DNA of 54,432 nt. It comes from Muribaculaceae bacterium Isolate-002 (NCI). Its GTDB lineage: Bacteria; Bacteroidota; Bacteroidia; Bacteroidales; Muribaculaceae. Every line of letters begins with the position of its first letter. Positions within the stretch are counted from its first letter, which is position 1. The position numbers and the translations under genes are program-made. This document shows, piece by piece, positions 43,912-52,829 of the stretch. The stretch covers positions 1 to 54,432 of the forward strand of contig SCEG01000016.1 of NCBI GenBank assembly GCA_004102805.1, written 5' to 3'. The notes below the pieces were generated by a model, which was not told where the DNA came from, did not search any database, and saw nothing but the letters and a program-made list of their open reading frames with translations.

Positions 43912-44952
43912 ATGAAGATATTGGTGACCGGAGCGGCCGGATTTATCGGTTCGCGACTCATGATGCTGCTTGCCGAAAGAGGTGACAGCGTGGTAGGTAT
44001 TGACAACATAAACGACTATTATGATGTCAGGCTGAAATACGGACGCTTGCGCAGCGCCGGATTCGAGACAGGAGCCGACGGCGTGAAGTGGGGCGAGGAG
44101 CTCCGCAGCAGTCTCTACGGCGACTGCCGGTTTGTCAGACTGTCGATTGACGACAAGCACGGGCTTGACACGATTTTTGCCAAGGAAGGATTTGACAAGG
44201 TGGTCAATCTTGCGGCTCAGGCCGGAGTGAGGTATTCGATAACAAATCCGTATGCCTACCTGCAGAGCAATCTTGTCGGTTTTCTCAATATACTTGAGGC
44301 GTGCCGCAATTTCAAGGTCGGATATCTTGTTTATGCCTCGTCGTCGTCGGTCTACGGCACGAATGAAAAAGTGCCTTACTCGGAGGATGACAAGGTTGAC
44401 TCGCCCGTGAGCCTGTATGCCGCCACCAAGAAGTCAAACGAGCTTATGGCACATGCCTACAGCAAGCTCTATGGCATAAAGGTGACGGGACTGCGCTATT
44501 TCACGGTGTACGGACCGTGGGGACGTCCGGACATGTCGCCGATGCTCTTTGCGACAGCGATCGAGAAGGGTGAACCCATCAAGGTGTTCAACAACGGAGA
44601 CATGATACGTGATTTCACCTATATCGACGATATCGTCGAGGGTACTATCAAGGTAATCGACACCCCGCCGGCCGAAGAGGAGGGGAAGGCAAGCGCGCGC
44701 GTCTACAATATCGGTTGCTCACACCCTGTGAAACTTATGGATTTTATTTCCGAGATAGAGCAGGCTATGGGTCATGAGGCCAATAAAGAGTTTCTGCCGA
44801 TGCAGCCCGGCGATGTGTATCAGACCAATGCCGATACGAGCCGTCTCGAAACTGAAATCGGTTATCATCCGTGTCACACGCTTCACGAAGGGATCGGAAA
44901 ATTCGTTGAATGGTATCGCTCGGCTGATAATCCTCTCCGTGAGAACCAATGA
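43912..44952 (+). CDS. UDP-glucuronate 4-epimerase-type NAD-dependent epimerase
   Basis: Predicted 346-residue extended short-chain dehydrogenase. The NAD motif GAAGFIGSRL is at 7-16. The catalytic YxxxK is Tyr169-Lys173 (SLYAATKKSNE), with the active-site Ser/Thr region YASSSSVYG before it. The DNINDYYDVRLKYGRL and VNLAAQAGVRYSI segments are typical of UDP-glucuronate 4-epimerases, which make UDP-galacturonate. With Ugd it forms a two-step route from UDP-glucose to UDP-galacturonate. The 72-nt gap after the glycosyltransferase has no promoter match, so it is probably the last gene of the unit. Confidence 0.92.
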   Translation: MKILVTGAAGFIGSRLMMLLAERGDSVVGIDNINDYYDVRLKYGRLRSAGFETGADGVKWGEELRSSLYGDCRFVRLSIDDKHGLDTIFAKEGFDKVVNLAAQAGVRYSITNPYAYLQSNLVGFLNILEACRNFKVGYLVYASSSSVYGTNEKVPYSEDDKVDSPVSLYAATKKSNELMAHAYSKLYGIKVTGLRYFTVYGPWGRPDMSPMLFATAIEKGEPIKVFNNGDMIRDFTYIDDIVEGTIKVIDTPPAEEEGKASARVYNIGCSHPVKLMDFISEIEQAMGHEANKEFLPMQPGDVYQTNADTSRLETEIGYHPCHTLHEGIGKFVEWYRSADNPLRENQ

Positions 44953-44972
44953 TGTAGAAAATTGTTATAAAA

Positions 44973-45022
44973 GCAGGCATGAGTCAGTGCTCCCATGAGG
45001 GATGAACAGGGGGCACACCTGC
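44973..45022 (+). other. Hairpin upstream of tamB
   Basis: GCAGG (44973-44977) pairs with CCTGC (45018-45022), with an inner GTGC-TCCC / GGG-GGCAC arm (44987-44994 with 45009-45016). No T-run follows, so it is not a standard terminator. It may be a folded 3' end of the glycan transcript. Confidence 0.35.
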
Positions 45023-45098
45023 ATGTCAGGCACGGAGGGATTGTGTCGTGGTTCGGTATAATGCCCGGTTCGTGCCATAATAATTTTCAACGTTTCAA

Positions 45099-48000
45099 TT
45101 GTTTACAGTTTTGGAAAAGAAGCATCGGAGCATAGGGAAGAAGATATGGAAAGCGGCATGGCTGACACTGGTGTCGGTGCTGCTTTTCGTTTTAGTGTTG
45201 GTTACGGCGCTTTATATACCTGTGGTGCAGGATTTTCTGGTGCCCCGGGTGCTTGTCTTGATCAACAGCGATGATATGTCGGTATCGGTCGACCGCTTTC
45301 GTCTGAGTTTCCCGCTTGATGTTGATGTCAGGGGGCTCGAGGTGATGCAGAAGGGCGATACGATGCTTATGGCCGGCGACGCTCATGTCAGTGTCAGGGT
45401 GTTGCCATTGCTTGGTGGAAATGTGGAGGCCGGCAGTATCGGACTGAAAGATATATATTATAAATCGGGAACCCCGGATTCGGCGAGCTATATACGTGCG
45501 CGTGTGAGCGCCGTGCAGTTCATCAATGCCGGCGCCGGGCTCAAAAATCAGGTTGTCGAGGTTGACAATCTGAGCCTGTCGGGGGGTGATATAAAGATTG
45601 CACTGAGAAATGACAGCACACCGCCGTCGCCCGAGTCGGCGCCGGTCAGCTGGCGTATCGTCGGAAAGAAAATCACACTCGGCGATATCGGTTTTGAAAT
45701 GAACATGGCGGATACGGGCGACAGCGTATGTGCCCGTCTCGATGATTTCACGCTTGTGAACGGCGTCGTTGATCTTGGCGACCACACGGTTGGAGTCGAG
45801 GATGTGGTGCTTGACGGAGTCGACGGACGCTATATAACCGGCAACGCCACGGCTGCTGATGCGCGTCAGCCGGCGGTCGCCGACAGTGTGGAAAAAACCG
45901 ACACTGTGCCGTGGAGCATACAGGTGGGGCATCTGCTGCTTGACAACGGCAAGGGGCTGTATGCCTCAGCCGGGGCGAAGCCTCAGCCGGGTCTCGACAT
46001 GCAATATATCGATGTGAGCAGTCTCACCGTTGAGGTCGACTCATTTTATACGCGCGGTGCCGAAATGCGTGTGCCGCTGAAGAAACTCACGGCAGTGGAG
46101 CGCTCTGGACTCAAACTCTATGGCAACGGTGTTTTCTCCATGAATTCTTCGGCTATTGAGGCTAAGGATTTCAGACTGCGCACGCTTGCGTCGGAATTTG
46201 ATTTTGACGCTACCTACGGAATGTCGTCGGCCGATGCTCCGCTGTCGGTGGCGCTCAAGGCGCAGATTGACCCGGCGGATGTGGAGACGGCGTTTCCGTC
46301 GGCAGCACAGACGATAGAGATGCTTCCGCGTCACCGCAAACTTGCAGTGGAGGTGGATGCTTCGGGCACGCTGTCAAATCTCAGGATAGCCGGCGCCGAG
46401 GTGTCGATGCGCAATTGTTTCGATGTTAAGATAGCGGGGGCTGTAAAGGATATCACGGATTTCAACCGCGCTTCGGGGCATGTCGACATTGACGGCGATT
46501 TCGAGGAGGTCAATTTCATGAAGCCGACACTGATGGATGCCAAACTCGGCAAAACCACGCATCTGCCGCCGCTCAGGCTTCACGGCAGCGCCGATATGGC
46601 CGGCGGCGTAGTAGACGGAACGATAAAGGCATTCACGCAGGGTGGCGAGCTTGCTCTCGACGGCAAGTGGAATTCGCGTGCCGAAGGATATGAAATCAAT
46701 CTTGACGCGGATAAATTTCCCGTGGGCACTTTCCTTCCCGGCATGGGTATAGGGAGTGTTACGGCCAAGATAGATGCCCGCGGCCGCGGATTTGACCCGA
46801 TGAGCCGCACCACGAACATGTATGCCGCTGTCGATGCCATCGATGTGGGTTACCGCGGATATTCGATACATGACCTGAAAGTGGTGGCCGACCTGGGTGA
46901 CGGCAACGCCGACCTGAGTGTGACGTCGTCAAACGGTGTGATCGACGGCAATCTGAGTGCGTCGGGTAATCTTGCCGGAAAGAGTTACGACTGGTCGATG
47001 ACCGGCGATTTCCGCAAGATTGACCTCTATGCGCTTGGTGTGACCGACACGCTGTCGGAGGTAGCGGCATCGGTCGACGGCACGGTGAGGATGACGCCGT
47101 CGAGCCATGACATAGATGCGGAGCTGGAGATACACAGTGTCGACGCCCGCCTCGGCGACACGCATCTTGCCGCAAAAGATTTCAATATCGACTTCACCGG
47201 CAGCGACAGCATGTCGGTGGCGCATGTCGAGAACCAGGATCTGAAAATCAAGTTCATGTCGCCGATGACAATCGACAGTGTGGCATCGCGCTTCTCGTCG
47301 GCAATGGCTCTTGTCGGGCCGATGGTTGATGCGCACGATATCGATGTGGAGGAGCTGCAGCGGCGTCTGCCGGCGTTCAATCTCGAAATCGATGCGGGAG
47401 AGCGCAACGCGGTGCATGATTATCTGGCCTCGACGGGAACGACATTCAGCCGGGCGCGTCTGGCAGCTGACAATGACAGCATCATACGCATCACGGTGTC
47501 GGTCGACACGCTTGTGAGCGGAAGCACGCGTTTTGACCGCATAGATTTCAACGCCCTGCAGGAGGGCAACCGCCTGAACTATGAGATTACGGTTGACAAC
47601 AAGCCGGGCACGATGGATGACTTCGCGCATATAGCGGGAAAGGGATATATCGGCGGCAACAAGGTGATGATGGCTGTGAGCCAGCGCAATATCAAGGATG
47701 ACACAGGATATCGTATAGGCGCCCTGATAGAGCTGTCAGACTCGACACTCAGACTGCGTCTCGACCCGACCGACCCGATTATCGGATACAAGCAGTGGAC
47801 GGTCAACGACAACAACTTCATCAGTGTCAATACGCGCACGTATCATCTCGACGCAAATCTGCTTATGGAGAACAATGACAGCCGTCTGCACATATATACG
47901 GAGCATGATTCGATTGATGACGGCGGTCAGGAGAGGATAAATGTGGATATCGACAAGATACAGATCGCTGACTGGCTTTCGCTCAGTCCGTATGCACCGC

Positions 48001-49973
48001 CGATGACCGGCGCGCTGTCGGCCGACATGAGTTTCGCCATGGCGCCCGGCACTCTCAACGGCACGGGCACGGTGACGCTTGCCGACTTCACTTACGGGAA
48101 GAAACGAGTGGGTACGCTCGGACTCGATGTCGATGTCACCACGTCGCGTTCAGGCGCAATCAATGCCGTCACCGGGCTGCAAGTCGACGGCCACGAGGTG
48201 ATGAGGGCTTCGGGAGCGCTCAATGACACTACGCTAAGCGACCCGATGCGTCTGAACTTCGCGCTGACACGTCTGCCGCTTGACATTGCCAATCCGTTTG
48301 TTGGCGGAGCTGCCACGCTCGACGGCTATCTGAGCGGCGACATGGTGGTGACGGGGAGTATGTCGGCACCGTTGTTTGACGGCTATCTCGACTTTGACTC
48401 GGCTACGGTGAAGGCAGCCATGATTGGCACGACATTCCGTTTCAGCGAGGAGAAGATACCTGTCGACTCAAATGTGATACGTTTTGACCGGTATTCAATC
48501 TATGGCGTCAATGACAATCCGCTTGAAATCACCGGCACGGTCGACATGCGGTCGCTGTCGAATATCGCTCTTGACCTCGGGCTCAAAGCCGACAACATGC
48601 AGGTGGTCGGCAATGACAAGCGCCGCGGAAGCGATCTCTACGGCAAAGCGTTTATCTCGGTCGACGCCCAGGCCAAGGGTGACATGCATCTGATAAACGC
48701 CCGCGCCAATGTCGTTGTGAAGGAGGGCACCAATGTCACTTACGTAATGCCCGAGGCGAGCTCGCAGCTGTCGTCACAGAGCACCGGCGACATGGTGAGG
48801 TTTGTGAATTTCGCCGACACAGCTGCGGTTGCGACGGCCGATACGGTTGCGTCGCCCGGCATGATGCTAAATCTGACGGCAATACTCAATGTGGAGGAGG
48901 GCTCGGTGATAGGCGTCGACCTGTCGTCGAACGGTCAGGACCGTGTGCAGCTTCAGTCAAACGGCGTGCTTGACTTCTCGATGAATCCGCTGGGCGATAC
49001 GCGCACCACCGGACGCCTTAACATAACAGGCGGATTTGTGAGATATACGCCTCCGCTGATGTCGGAAAAGCTGTTTGATTTCCAGGAAGGAAGCTATGTG
49101 GCATTTAACGGCGACATGGCCAATCCGCAGCTTCACGTGACTGCCGTAGATGTAATCAAGGCCAATGTGACGCAGGACGGACAGAACTCGCGCCTGGTGA
49201 ATTTCGATGTGATATTGCGAGTGAACGGCACACTCAATGAGATGGATGTGGCGTTTGATCTCGAGACCGACGAGGATATCACGGTGCGCAACGAGCTTCA
49301 GTCGATGTCGCCCGAACAGCGTGCCAACCAGGCGATGAACCTTCTTCTCTACAATATGTACACCGGACCGGGCACGAAGGGCAATGCCAATATTTCGGGC
49401 AATCCGCTTTACAGTTTCCTGTCGTCGCAGCTCAACACCTGGATGGCGAATAATGTGAAGGGAGTGGACATATCGTTTGGCATCGACCAGTATGAGCGCA
49501 CGCTCGACGGGGCGTCGTCGACGACCACGAGCTACAGCTACAAGGTGTCGAAGAGTTTTCTTGACGACCGCTTCAAGGTGGTTGTTGGCGGAAACTACAG
49601 CACTGACGCCGATGCCAACGAAAATCTTTCGCAAAACCTGATCAACGATATATCGTTCGAGTATCTGCTCAACAAGTCGGGCACGATGTATGTGCGTCTG
49701 TTCAGACATACGGGCTACGAGAGCATACTCGAGGGAGAGGTGACGCAGACGGGTGTGGGCTTCGTGTACAAGCGCAAGCTGCGCACGCTCCGCAATCTGT
49801 TTCGCAAGAGCCGCGCGCAGACAACCGCACTTCCGCAGGAGGGCGCGGTGAGGACTGCCGGCGACATATTGCGCAAACTGATGTCAAAGCCGCAGGAACA
49901 GACTCCGGCCAATGAGGAAAAGATTGACAGACAACCAGTAATTGTAAAGGAAGATGAGAAGAAACAGAACTAA
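45099..49973 (+). CDS. tamB: Translocation and assembly module protein TamB
   Basis: Predicted 1624-residue protein spanning the periplasm as a lipid-conducting beta-taco. One N-terminal membrane anchor (about 20-42, AWLTLVSVLLFVLVLVTALY) is followed by long repetitive beta-strand sequence. The C-terminal TamB/DUF490 domain (about 1260-1590) includes GRLNITGGFVRYTPPLMSEKLF and LQSMSPEQRANQAMNLLL. No ATG lies between the upstream stop (45081) and the anchor; the start is therefore TTG at 45099 or the TTG at 45111. The stop overlaps the tamL start by 20 nt. In Bacteroidota TamB works with the lipoprotein TamL in envelope biogenesis. Confidence 0.9.
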   Translation: MFTVLEKKHRSIGKKIWKAAWLTLVSVLLFVLVLVTALYIPVVQDFLVPRVLVLINSDDMSVSVDRFRLSFPLDVDVRGLEVMQKGDTMLMAGDAHVSVRVLPLLGGNVEAGSIGLKDIYYKSGTPDSASYIRARVSAVQFINAGAGLKNQVVEVDNLSLSGGDIKIALRNDSTPPSPESAPVSWRIVGKKITLGDIGFEMNMADTGDSVCARLDDFTLVNGVVDLGDHTVGVEDVVLDGVDGRYITGNATAADARQPAVADSVEKTDTVPWSIQVGHLLLDNGKGLYASAGAKPQPGLDMQYIDVSSLTVEVDSFYTRGAEMRVPLKKLTAVERSGLKLYGNGVFSMNSSAIEAKDFRLRTLASEFDFDATYGMSSADAPLSVALKAQIDPADVETAFPSAAQTIEMLPRHRKLAVEVDASGTLSNLRIAGAEVSMRNCFDVKIAGAVKDITDFNRASGHVDIDGDFEEVNFMKPTLMDAKLGKTTHLPPLRLHGSADMAGGVVDGTIKAFTQGGELALDGKWNSRAEGYEINLDADKFPVGTFLPGMGIGSVTAKIDARGRGFDPMSRTTNMYAAVDAIDVGYRGYSIHDLKVVADLGDGNADLSVTSSNGVIDGNLSASGNLAGKSYDWSMTGDFRKIDLYALGVTDTLSEVAASVDGTVRMTPSSHDIDAELEIHSVDARLGDTHLAAKDFNIDFTGSDSMSVAHVENQDLKIKFMSPMTIDSVASRFSSAMALVGPMVDAHDIDVEELQRRLPAFNLEIDAGERNAVHDYLASTGTTFSRARLAADNDSIIRITVSVDTLVSGSTRFDRIDFNALQEGNRLNYEITVDNKPGTMDDFAHIAGKGYIGGNKVMMAVSQRNIKDDTGYRIGALIELSDSTLRLRLDPTDPIIGYKQWTVNDNNFISVNTRTYHLDANLLMENNDSRLHIYTEHDSIDDGGQERINVDIDKIQIADWLSLSPYAPPMTGALSADMSFAMAPGTLNGTGTVTLADFTYGKKRVGTLGLDVDVTTSRSGAINAVTGLQVDGHEVMRASGALNDTTLSDPMRLNFALTRLPLDIANPFVGGAATLDGYLSGDMVVTGSMSAPLFDGYLDFDSATVKAAMIGTTFRFSEEKIPVDSNVIRFDRYSIYGVNDNPLEITGTVDMRSLSNIALDLGLKADNMQVVGNDKRRGSDLYGKAFISVDAQAKGDMHLINARANVVVKEGTNVTYVMPEASSQLSSQSTGDMVRFVNFADTAAVATADTVASPGMMLNLTAILNVEEGSVIGVDLSSNGQDRVQLQSNGVLDFSMNPLGDTRTTGRLNITGGFVRYTPPLMSEKLFDFQEGSYVAFNGDMANPQLHVTAVDVIKANVTQDGQNSRLVNFDVILRVNGTLNEMDVAFDLETDEDITVRNELQSMSPEQRANQAMNLLLYNMYTGPGTKGNANISGNPLYSFLSSQLNTWMANNVKGVDISFGIDQYERTLDGASSTTTSYSYKVSKSFLDDRFKVVVGGNYSTDADANENLSQNLINDISFEYLLNKSGTMYVRLFRHTGYESILEGEVTQTGVGFVYKRKLRTLRNLFRKSRAQTTALPQEGAVRTAGDILRKLMSKPQEQTPANEEKIDRQPVIVKEDEKKQN

Positions 49974-52233
49974 ACTTATATTGCTTTCAATCGCCGCACT
50001 GACGCTGACGCTTAGCGTGGGCTGCTCCACTACGCGCCGTCTGGAGGATGGGGAGATACTTTACAACGGACTGAAGGGGGTGACTTACGGAAATCCGGAG
50101 GCTGATGCGCTGCCCGACGGTCTGCGCGACAATATCAAGGATGCGGTCAATGCTCCCGCCAACAAAAAGACTCTGATGTTTTTTCCGCTGGGTCTGTGGG
50201 TCTACAACAATATGGGGAGCCATGAGTCGGGACTGAAGAAGTGGTTTTACAACAAGTTTGCCCAGGAACCGATAGTCGTGTCGGAGGTGAGGCCCGAGGT
50301 GCGCACAAAGATGATTGACGAGATACTTGACAATAACGGATATTTCAGGGGCAGCAGCAGCTATGAGCTTGTGTCGGGCAAGAACAAGCGCAAGGCAAAG
50401 ATTGCATATAAGGTCAATGCAGGCGAGCCTTATCTGCTCGACTCGATAGAGCTGTTGCCTGACACATGTCATCTGAGTCATGCGATTGACTCGCTGGCTC
50501 GCCGGGAGCCTTATCTGCGCAGCGGCGAGCGTTATTGCACTGACTCGCTGCAGGCGGTGAGGACGCGTATCACCAACTCGCTGCGCAACCGCGGGTATTA
50601 TTATTTCAAGCCTGAGTTCATAGAATATCTTGCCGACTCGCTGCAGAAGCCAGGAAACATAGCTCTGCGCATGACACTGGCGCCGAAAGTGCCTCTGCTT
50701 GCGCGGCAGCGGTTCCGCACGGGAAATGTGACGATGTATGTGTTCCGTAACGGAGGCGGAGGCGAGGCCGATACGGTTGAGATGGACCGCGGCACGCTGA
50801 TACAGATGATGCCGTCGAAGTTTCGCCGCAATCTGATGGACGAGTGTGTGACATTCGGCCGCGGGAAGGTTTTTTCGGTGCGTGACATGGACCGCACGCA
50901 GAGTTATCTGGCTCGGCTGGGCATATTCAATGCGATTTCGATCACGGCGCTGCCGGATACGCTTGCGGTTGATCCGACGCTTGATGTGGCGATATCGTGT
51001 ACGTTTGACATGCCTTTGGAGACGTCGATAGAGGCCAATGTCTCGTCGAAGTCGAATTCGTATCTTGGCCCGGGTGTGACGCTCGGGCTGACGAACCGCA
51101 ACATGTTTGGGGGCGGAGAGCAGCTGAGTGTCAATCTTACGGGGTCGTATGAGTGGCAGACGGGGCACGGAAGTTCGTCGGTGTTCAATTCGTATGAGGT
51201 GGGACTTACGGGAGCGCTGTCGTTTCCGCGTTTTATAGCGCCGAAGTTCATACCCCGCAGGACGTATTCGTCGAACTGGACGCGGGTGTCGCTCAACGCC
51301 GATCTTCTAAACCGGCCGCATTATTTCAAGATGGCGCAGTTTAACGCGTCGTTCGGCTACGACTGGATGTCGTCGCGATTTGTCAACAACAATCTGACGG
51401 TGTTCAAGCTGACATATACCAATCTGCTGCACACTACGGCTGATTTCGACTCCATCACGGCAGCCAATCCTGCGGTAGCTCTGTCGTTCAGGTCGCAGTT
51501 CATTCCGCAGATGTCGTATACGTATGCATACGACCGGACATTCCGCCGTGACAATACGGTGAGGTATAATGTGTCGGTGACTGAGGCGGGCAATCTTTTC
51601 TGGGCTATATATGAGGCTTTCGGGAAGAAGGGGGAGAAGAAGTTGTTTCACACGCCTTTCTCCCAGTTTATAAAAGGGACGGCGCAGGTGGTTTACGGCC
51701 GGCGGCTTAGCGGCGAGCAGTGGCTCTGGACGCGAGCGGCTGTCGGGGCTGCCCATGCCTACGGCAATGCGTCGCAGGTGCCGTATACGGAACAGTTTTA
51801 TTGCGGAGGAGCCAACTCGGTGAGGGCGTTTACGGTGCGTTCGATAGGTCCGGGCAGTTACCGTCCGCCAAAGAGCGATATAAACGGGTATTTCGATCAG
51901 ACGGGTACGTTTAAATTTGAGTTTAATGTCGAATACCGTTTTCCGATAATCGGGCCGCTGCACGGGGCGCTGTTTTTCGATTCGGGTAATGTGTGGCTTC
52001 TTAAGAAGGACCCGCAGCGTCCGGGTGGAGAGCTTCAGGGATCGAAGTTTTTCAAGGAGCTTGCGACGGGTACGGGCGTAGGGCTTCGTCTTGATATCTC
52101 GATGCTTGTAATCAGAGGTGACCTCGGCATCGGGATCCATGCCCCGTATGATACGGGGAAACACGGCTACTATAACATGGAGTCGTTCGGCAAGTCGCTG
52201 GCCTTCCACCTGGCGATAGGCTATCCGTTCTGA
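49954..52233 (+). CDS. tamL: TamL, lipoprotein form of the TamA/BamA-type outer-membrane protein
   Basis: Predicted 759-residue outer-membrane protein. The signal peptide ends in a lipobox (LSVGC), with Cys24 the lipid-attachment residue, which distinguishes Bacteroidota TamL from proteobacterial TamA. POTRA-like domains (about 100-370) precede an Omp85 barrel (about 375-759). The YCGGANSVRAFTVRSIGPGSY segment carries the VRGF-like loop motif (here VRAF), and the chain ends in Phe (AIGYPF). It begins 20 nt inside tamB, so the two are translationally coupled. Variation of the usual Gly of VRGF to Ala is notable, though the rest of the barrel signature is intact. Confidence 0.92.
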   Translation: MRRNRTKLILLSIAALTLTLSVGCSTTRRLEDGEILYNGLKGVTYGNPEADALPDGLRDNIKDAVNAPANKKTLMFFPLGLWVYNNMGSHESGLKKWFYNKFAQEPIVVSEVRPEVRTKMIDEILDNNGYFRGSSSYELVSGKNKRKAKIAYKVNAGEPYLLDSIELLPDTCHLSHAIDSLARREPYLRSGERYCTDSLQAVRTRITNSLRNRGYYYFKPEFIEYLADSLQKPGNIALRMTLAPKVPLLARQRFRTGNVTMYVFRNGGGGEADTVEMDRGTLIQMMPSKFRRNLMDECVTFGRGKVFSVRDMDRTQSYLARLGIFNAISITALPDTLAVDPTLDVAISCTFDMPLETSIEANVSSKSNSYLGPGVTLGLTNRNMFGGGEQLSVNLTGSYEWQTGHGSSSVFNSYEVGLTGALSFPRFIAPKFIPRRTYSSNWTRVSLNADLLNRPHYFKMAQFNASFGYDWMSSRFVNNNLTVFKLTYTNLLHTTADFDSITAANPAVALSFRSQFIPQMSYTYAYDRTFRRDNTVRYNVSVTEAGNLFWAIYEAFGKKGEKKLFHTPFSQFIKGTAQVVYGRRLSGEQWLWTRAAVGAAHAYGNASQVPYTEQFYCGGANSVRAFTVRSIGPGSYRPPKSDINGYFDQTGTFKFEFNVEYRFPIIGPLHGALFFDSGNVWLLKKDPQRPGGELQGSKFFKELATGTGVGLRLDISMLVIRGDLGIGIHAPYDTGKHGYYNMESFGKSLAFHLAIGYPF

Positions 52234-52514
52234 TGGGATTGCCGGGGTCTGCGCCTGCTCCGAGTATACGTGTGGTGACTGTGAGTGTATCCACGGGGGC
52301 GAGACGCCCCCGTCCCTGCTTCCGCTCTGCTCACGTCTCTGATTACGCTAATAATTTAAACAGGGGAATTGGAGAGACAGGAGTTTCGTCAGGTGGTGTA
52401 AATCGGCGTCCTTCGGAAGCCTCAGGGTTGGTGTGGTGCCCCGGTTACACAACGTTTCCTGTTTTGCTTCCGGGGTCGATAACGGGGGGGTGTCGGAGTT
52501 TTGTGTAAATAAAT
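52234..52514. other. Intergenic stretch with a GC-rich hairpin
   Basis: No gene was seen. A perfect hairpin ACGGGGGCG-AGA-CGCCCCCGT lies at 52293-52313 and is followed by CCCTGCTT. It looks like the GGGGGCGAGACGCCCCC repeats common in Bacteroidales intergenic DNA and could stop or pause rightward transcription after tamL. Confidence 0.55.
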
Positions 52515-52546
52515 AGCCCTCTGTAATTATTGAATTACAGAGGGCT
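52515..52546 (-). terminator. Terminator of tRNA-Leu
   Basis: AGCCCTCTGTAATT and AATTACAGAGGGCT form a perfect 14-bp stem with a 4-nt loop. It directly follows the tRNA CCA end and, on the minus strand, continues into ATTTATTTACAC. It acts on leftward transcription. Confidence 0.85.
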
Positions 52547-52631
52547 TGGTGCGCATGAAGGGACTCGAACCCCCACGTCCTGAGACATTAGATCCTAAGT
52601 CTAACGCGGCTACCAATTACGCCACATGCGC
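52547..52631 (-). tRNA. tRNA-Leu (anticodon UAG)
   Basis: The minus strand folds as a class II tRNA. The acceptor stem is GCGCATG/CATGCGC, the D-arm contains AATTGGTAG, and the anticodon stem TTAGA/TCTAA encloses loop CTTAGGA with anticodon TAG (52595-52597). A long variable arm (TGTCTCAGGACGT) and the T-loop GGTTCGAGTCC follow. The discriminator is A and CCA is encoded (52547-52549). It reads CUN leucine codons. The 84-85 nt length fits tRNA-Leu. A full promoter lies upstream and a terminator directly downstream, so it is a single-gene unit. Confidence 0.96.
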
Positions 52632-52643
52632 GGGTTGTGAGGG

Positions 52644-52675
52644 CAAAGGTAGGGATTTTTTCGGAGATTGCCAAA
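52644..52675 (-). promoter_or_regulatory. tRNA-Leu promoter
   Basis: On the minus strand TTTG (52672-52675), a 20-nt spacer and TACCTTTG (52644-52651) match the Bacteroidota promoter exactly. Initiation is expected about 6 nt before the mature tRNA 5' end. Confidence 0.75.
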
Positions 52676-52727
52676 TTTTTTTGGGGCTGCTTGGGGATTT
52701 TTGGGCGAAGGGAAGGGGGGAGGACCG

Positions 52728-52813
52728 GTCGGACAGGTCAGACATGTCCGACTGGTCAGACAGGTCTGATGGGGGATGGGGTGACCTGGCCTGGCCTGAC
52801 CTGGCGTGGCTGG
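52728..52813. repeat. Tandem repeats: five 9-nt GTCnGACnn units and CCTGG-type 5-nt units
   Basis: GTCGGACAG, GTCAGACAT, GTCCGACTG, GTCAGACAG and GTCTGATGG run head to tail at 52728-52772. A few bases on, CCTGG-like pentamers repeat at 52784-52813. The 9-nt units match those at 6503. A reading frame through them gives repeated Ser-Asp pairs but lacks any other sign of a gene. Confidence 0.75.
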
Positions 52814-52829
52814 CGGGATTGGGCTCGGG

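Noticed and set aside
52515..52546. End of an insertion sequence
   Set aside because: The perfect stem lies directly after the tRNA CCA and is followed by a T-rich run on the transcribed strand, so it is the tRNA terminator.
52728..52772. CRISPR-like direct repeats
   Set aside because: The 9-nt units are head to tail without spacers, and no cas genes are present.
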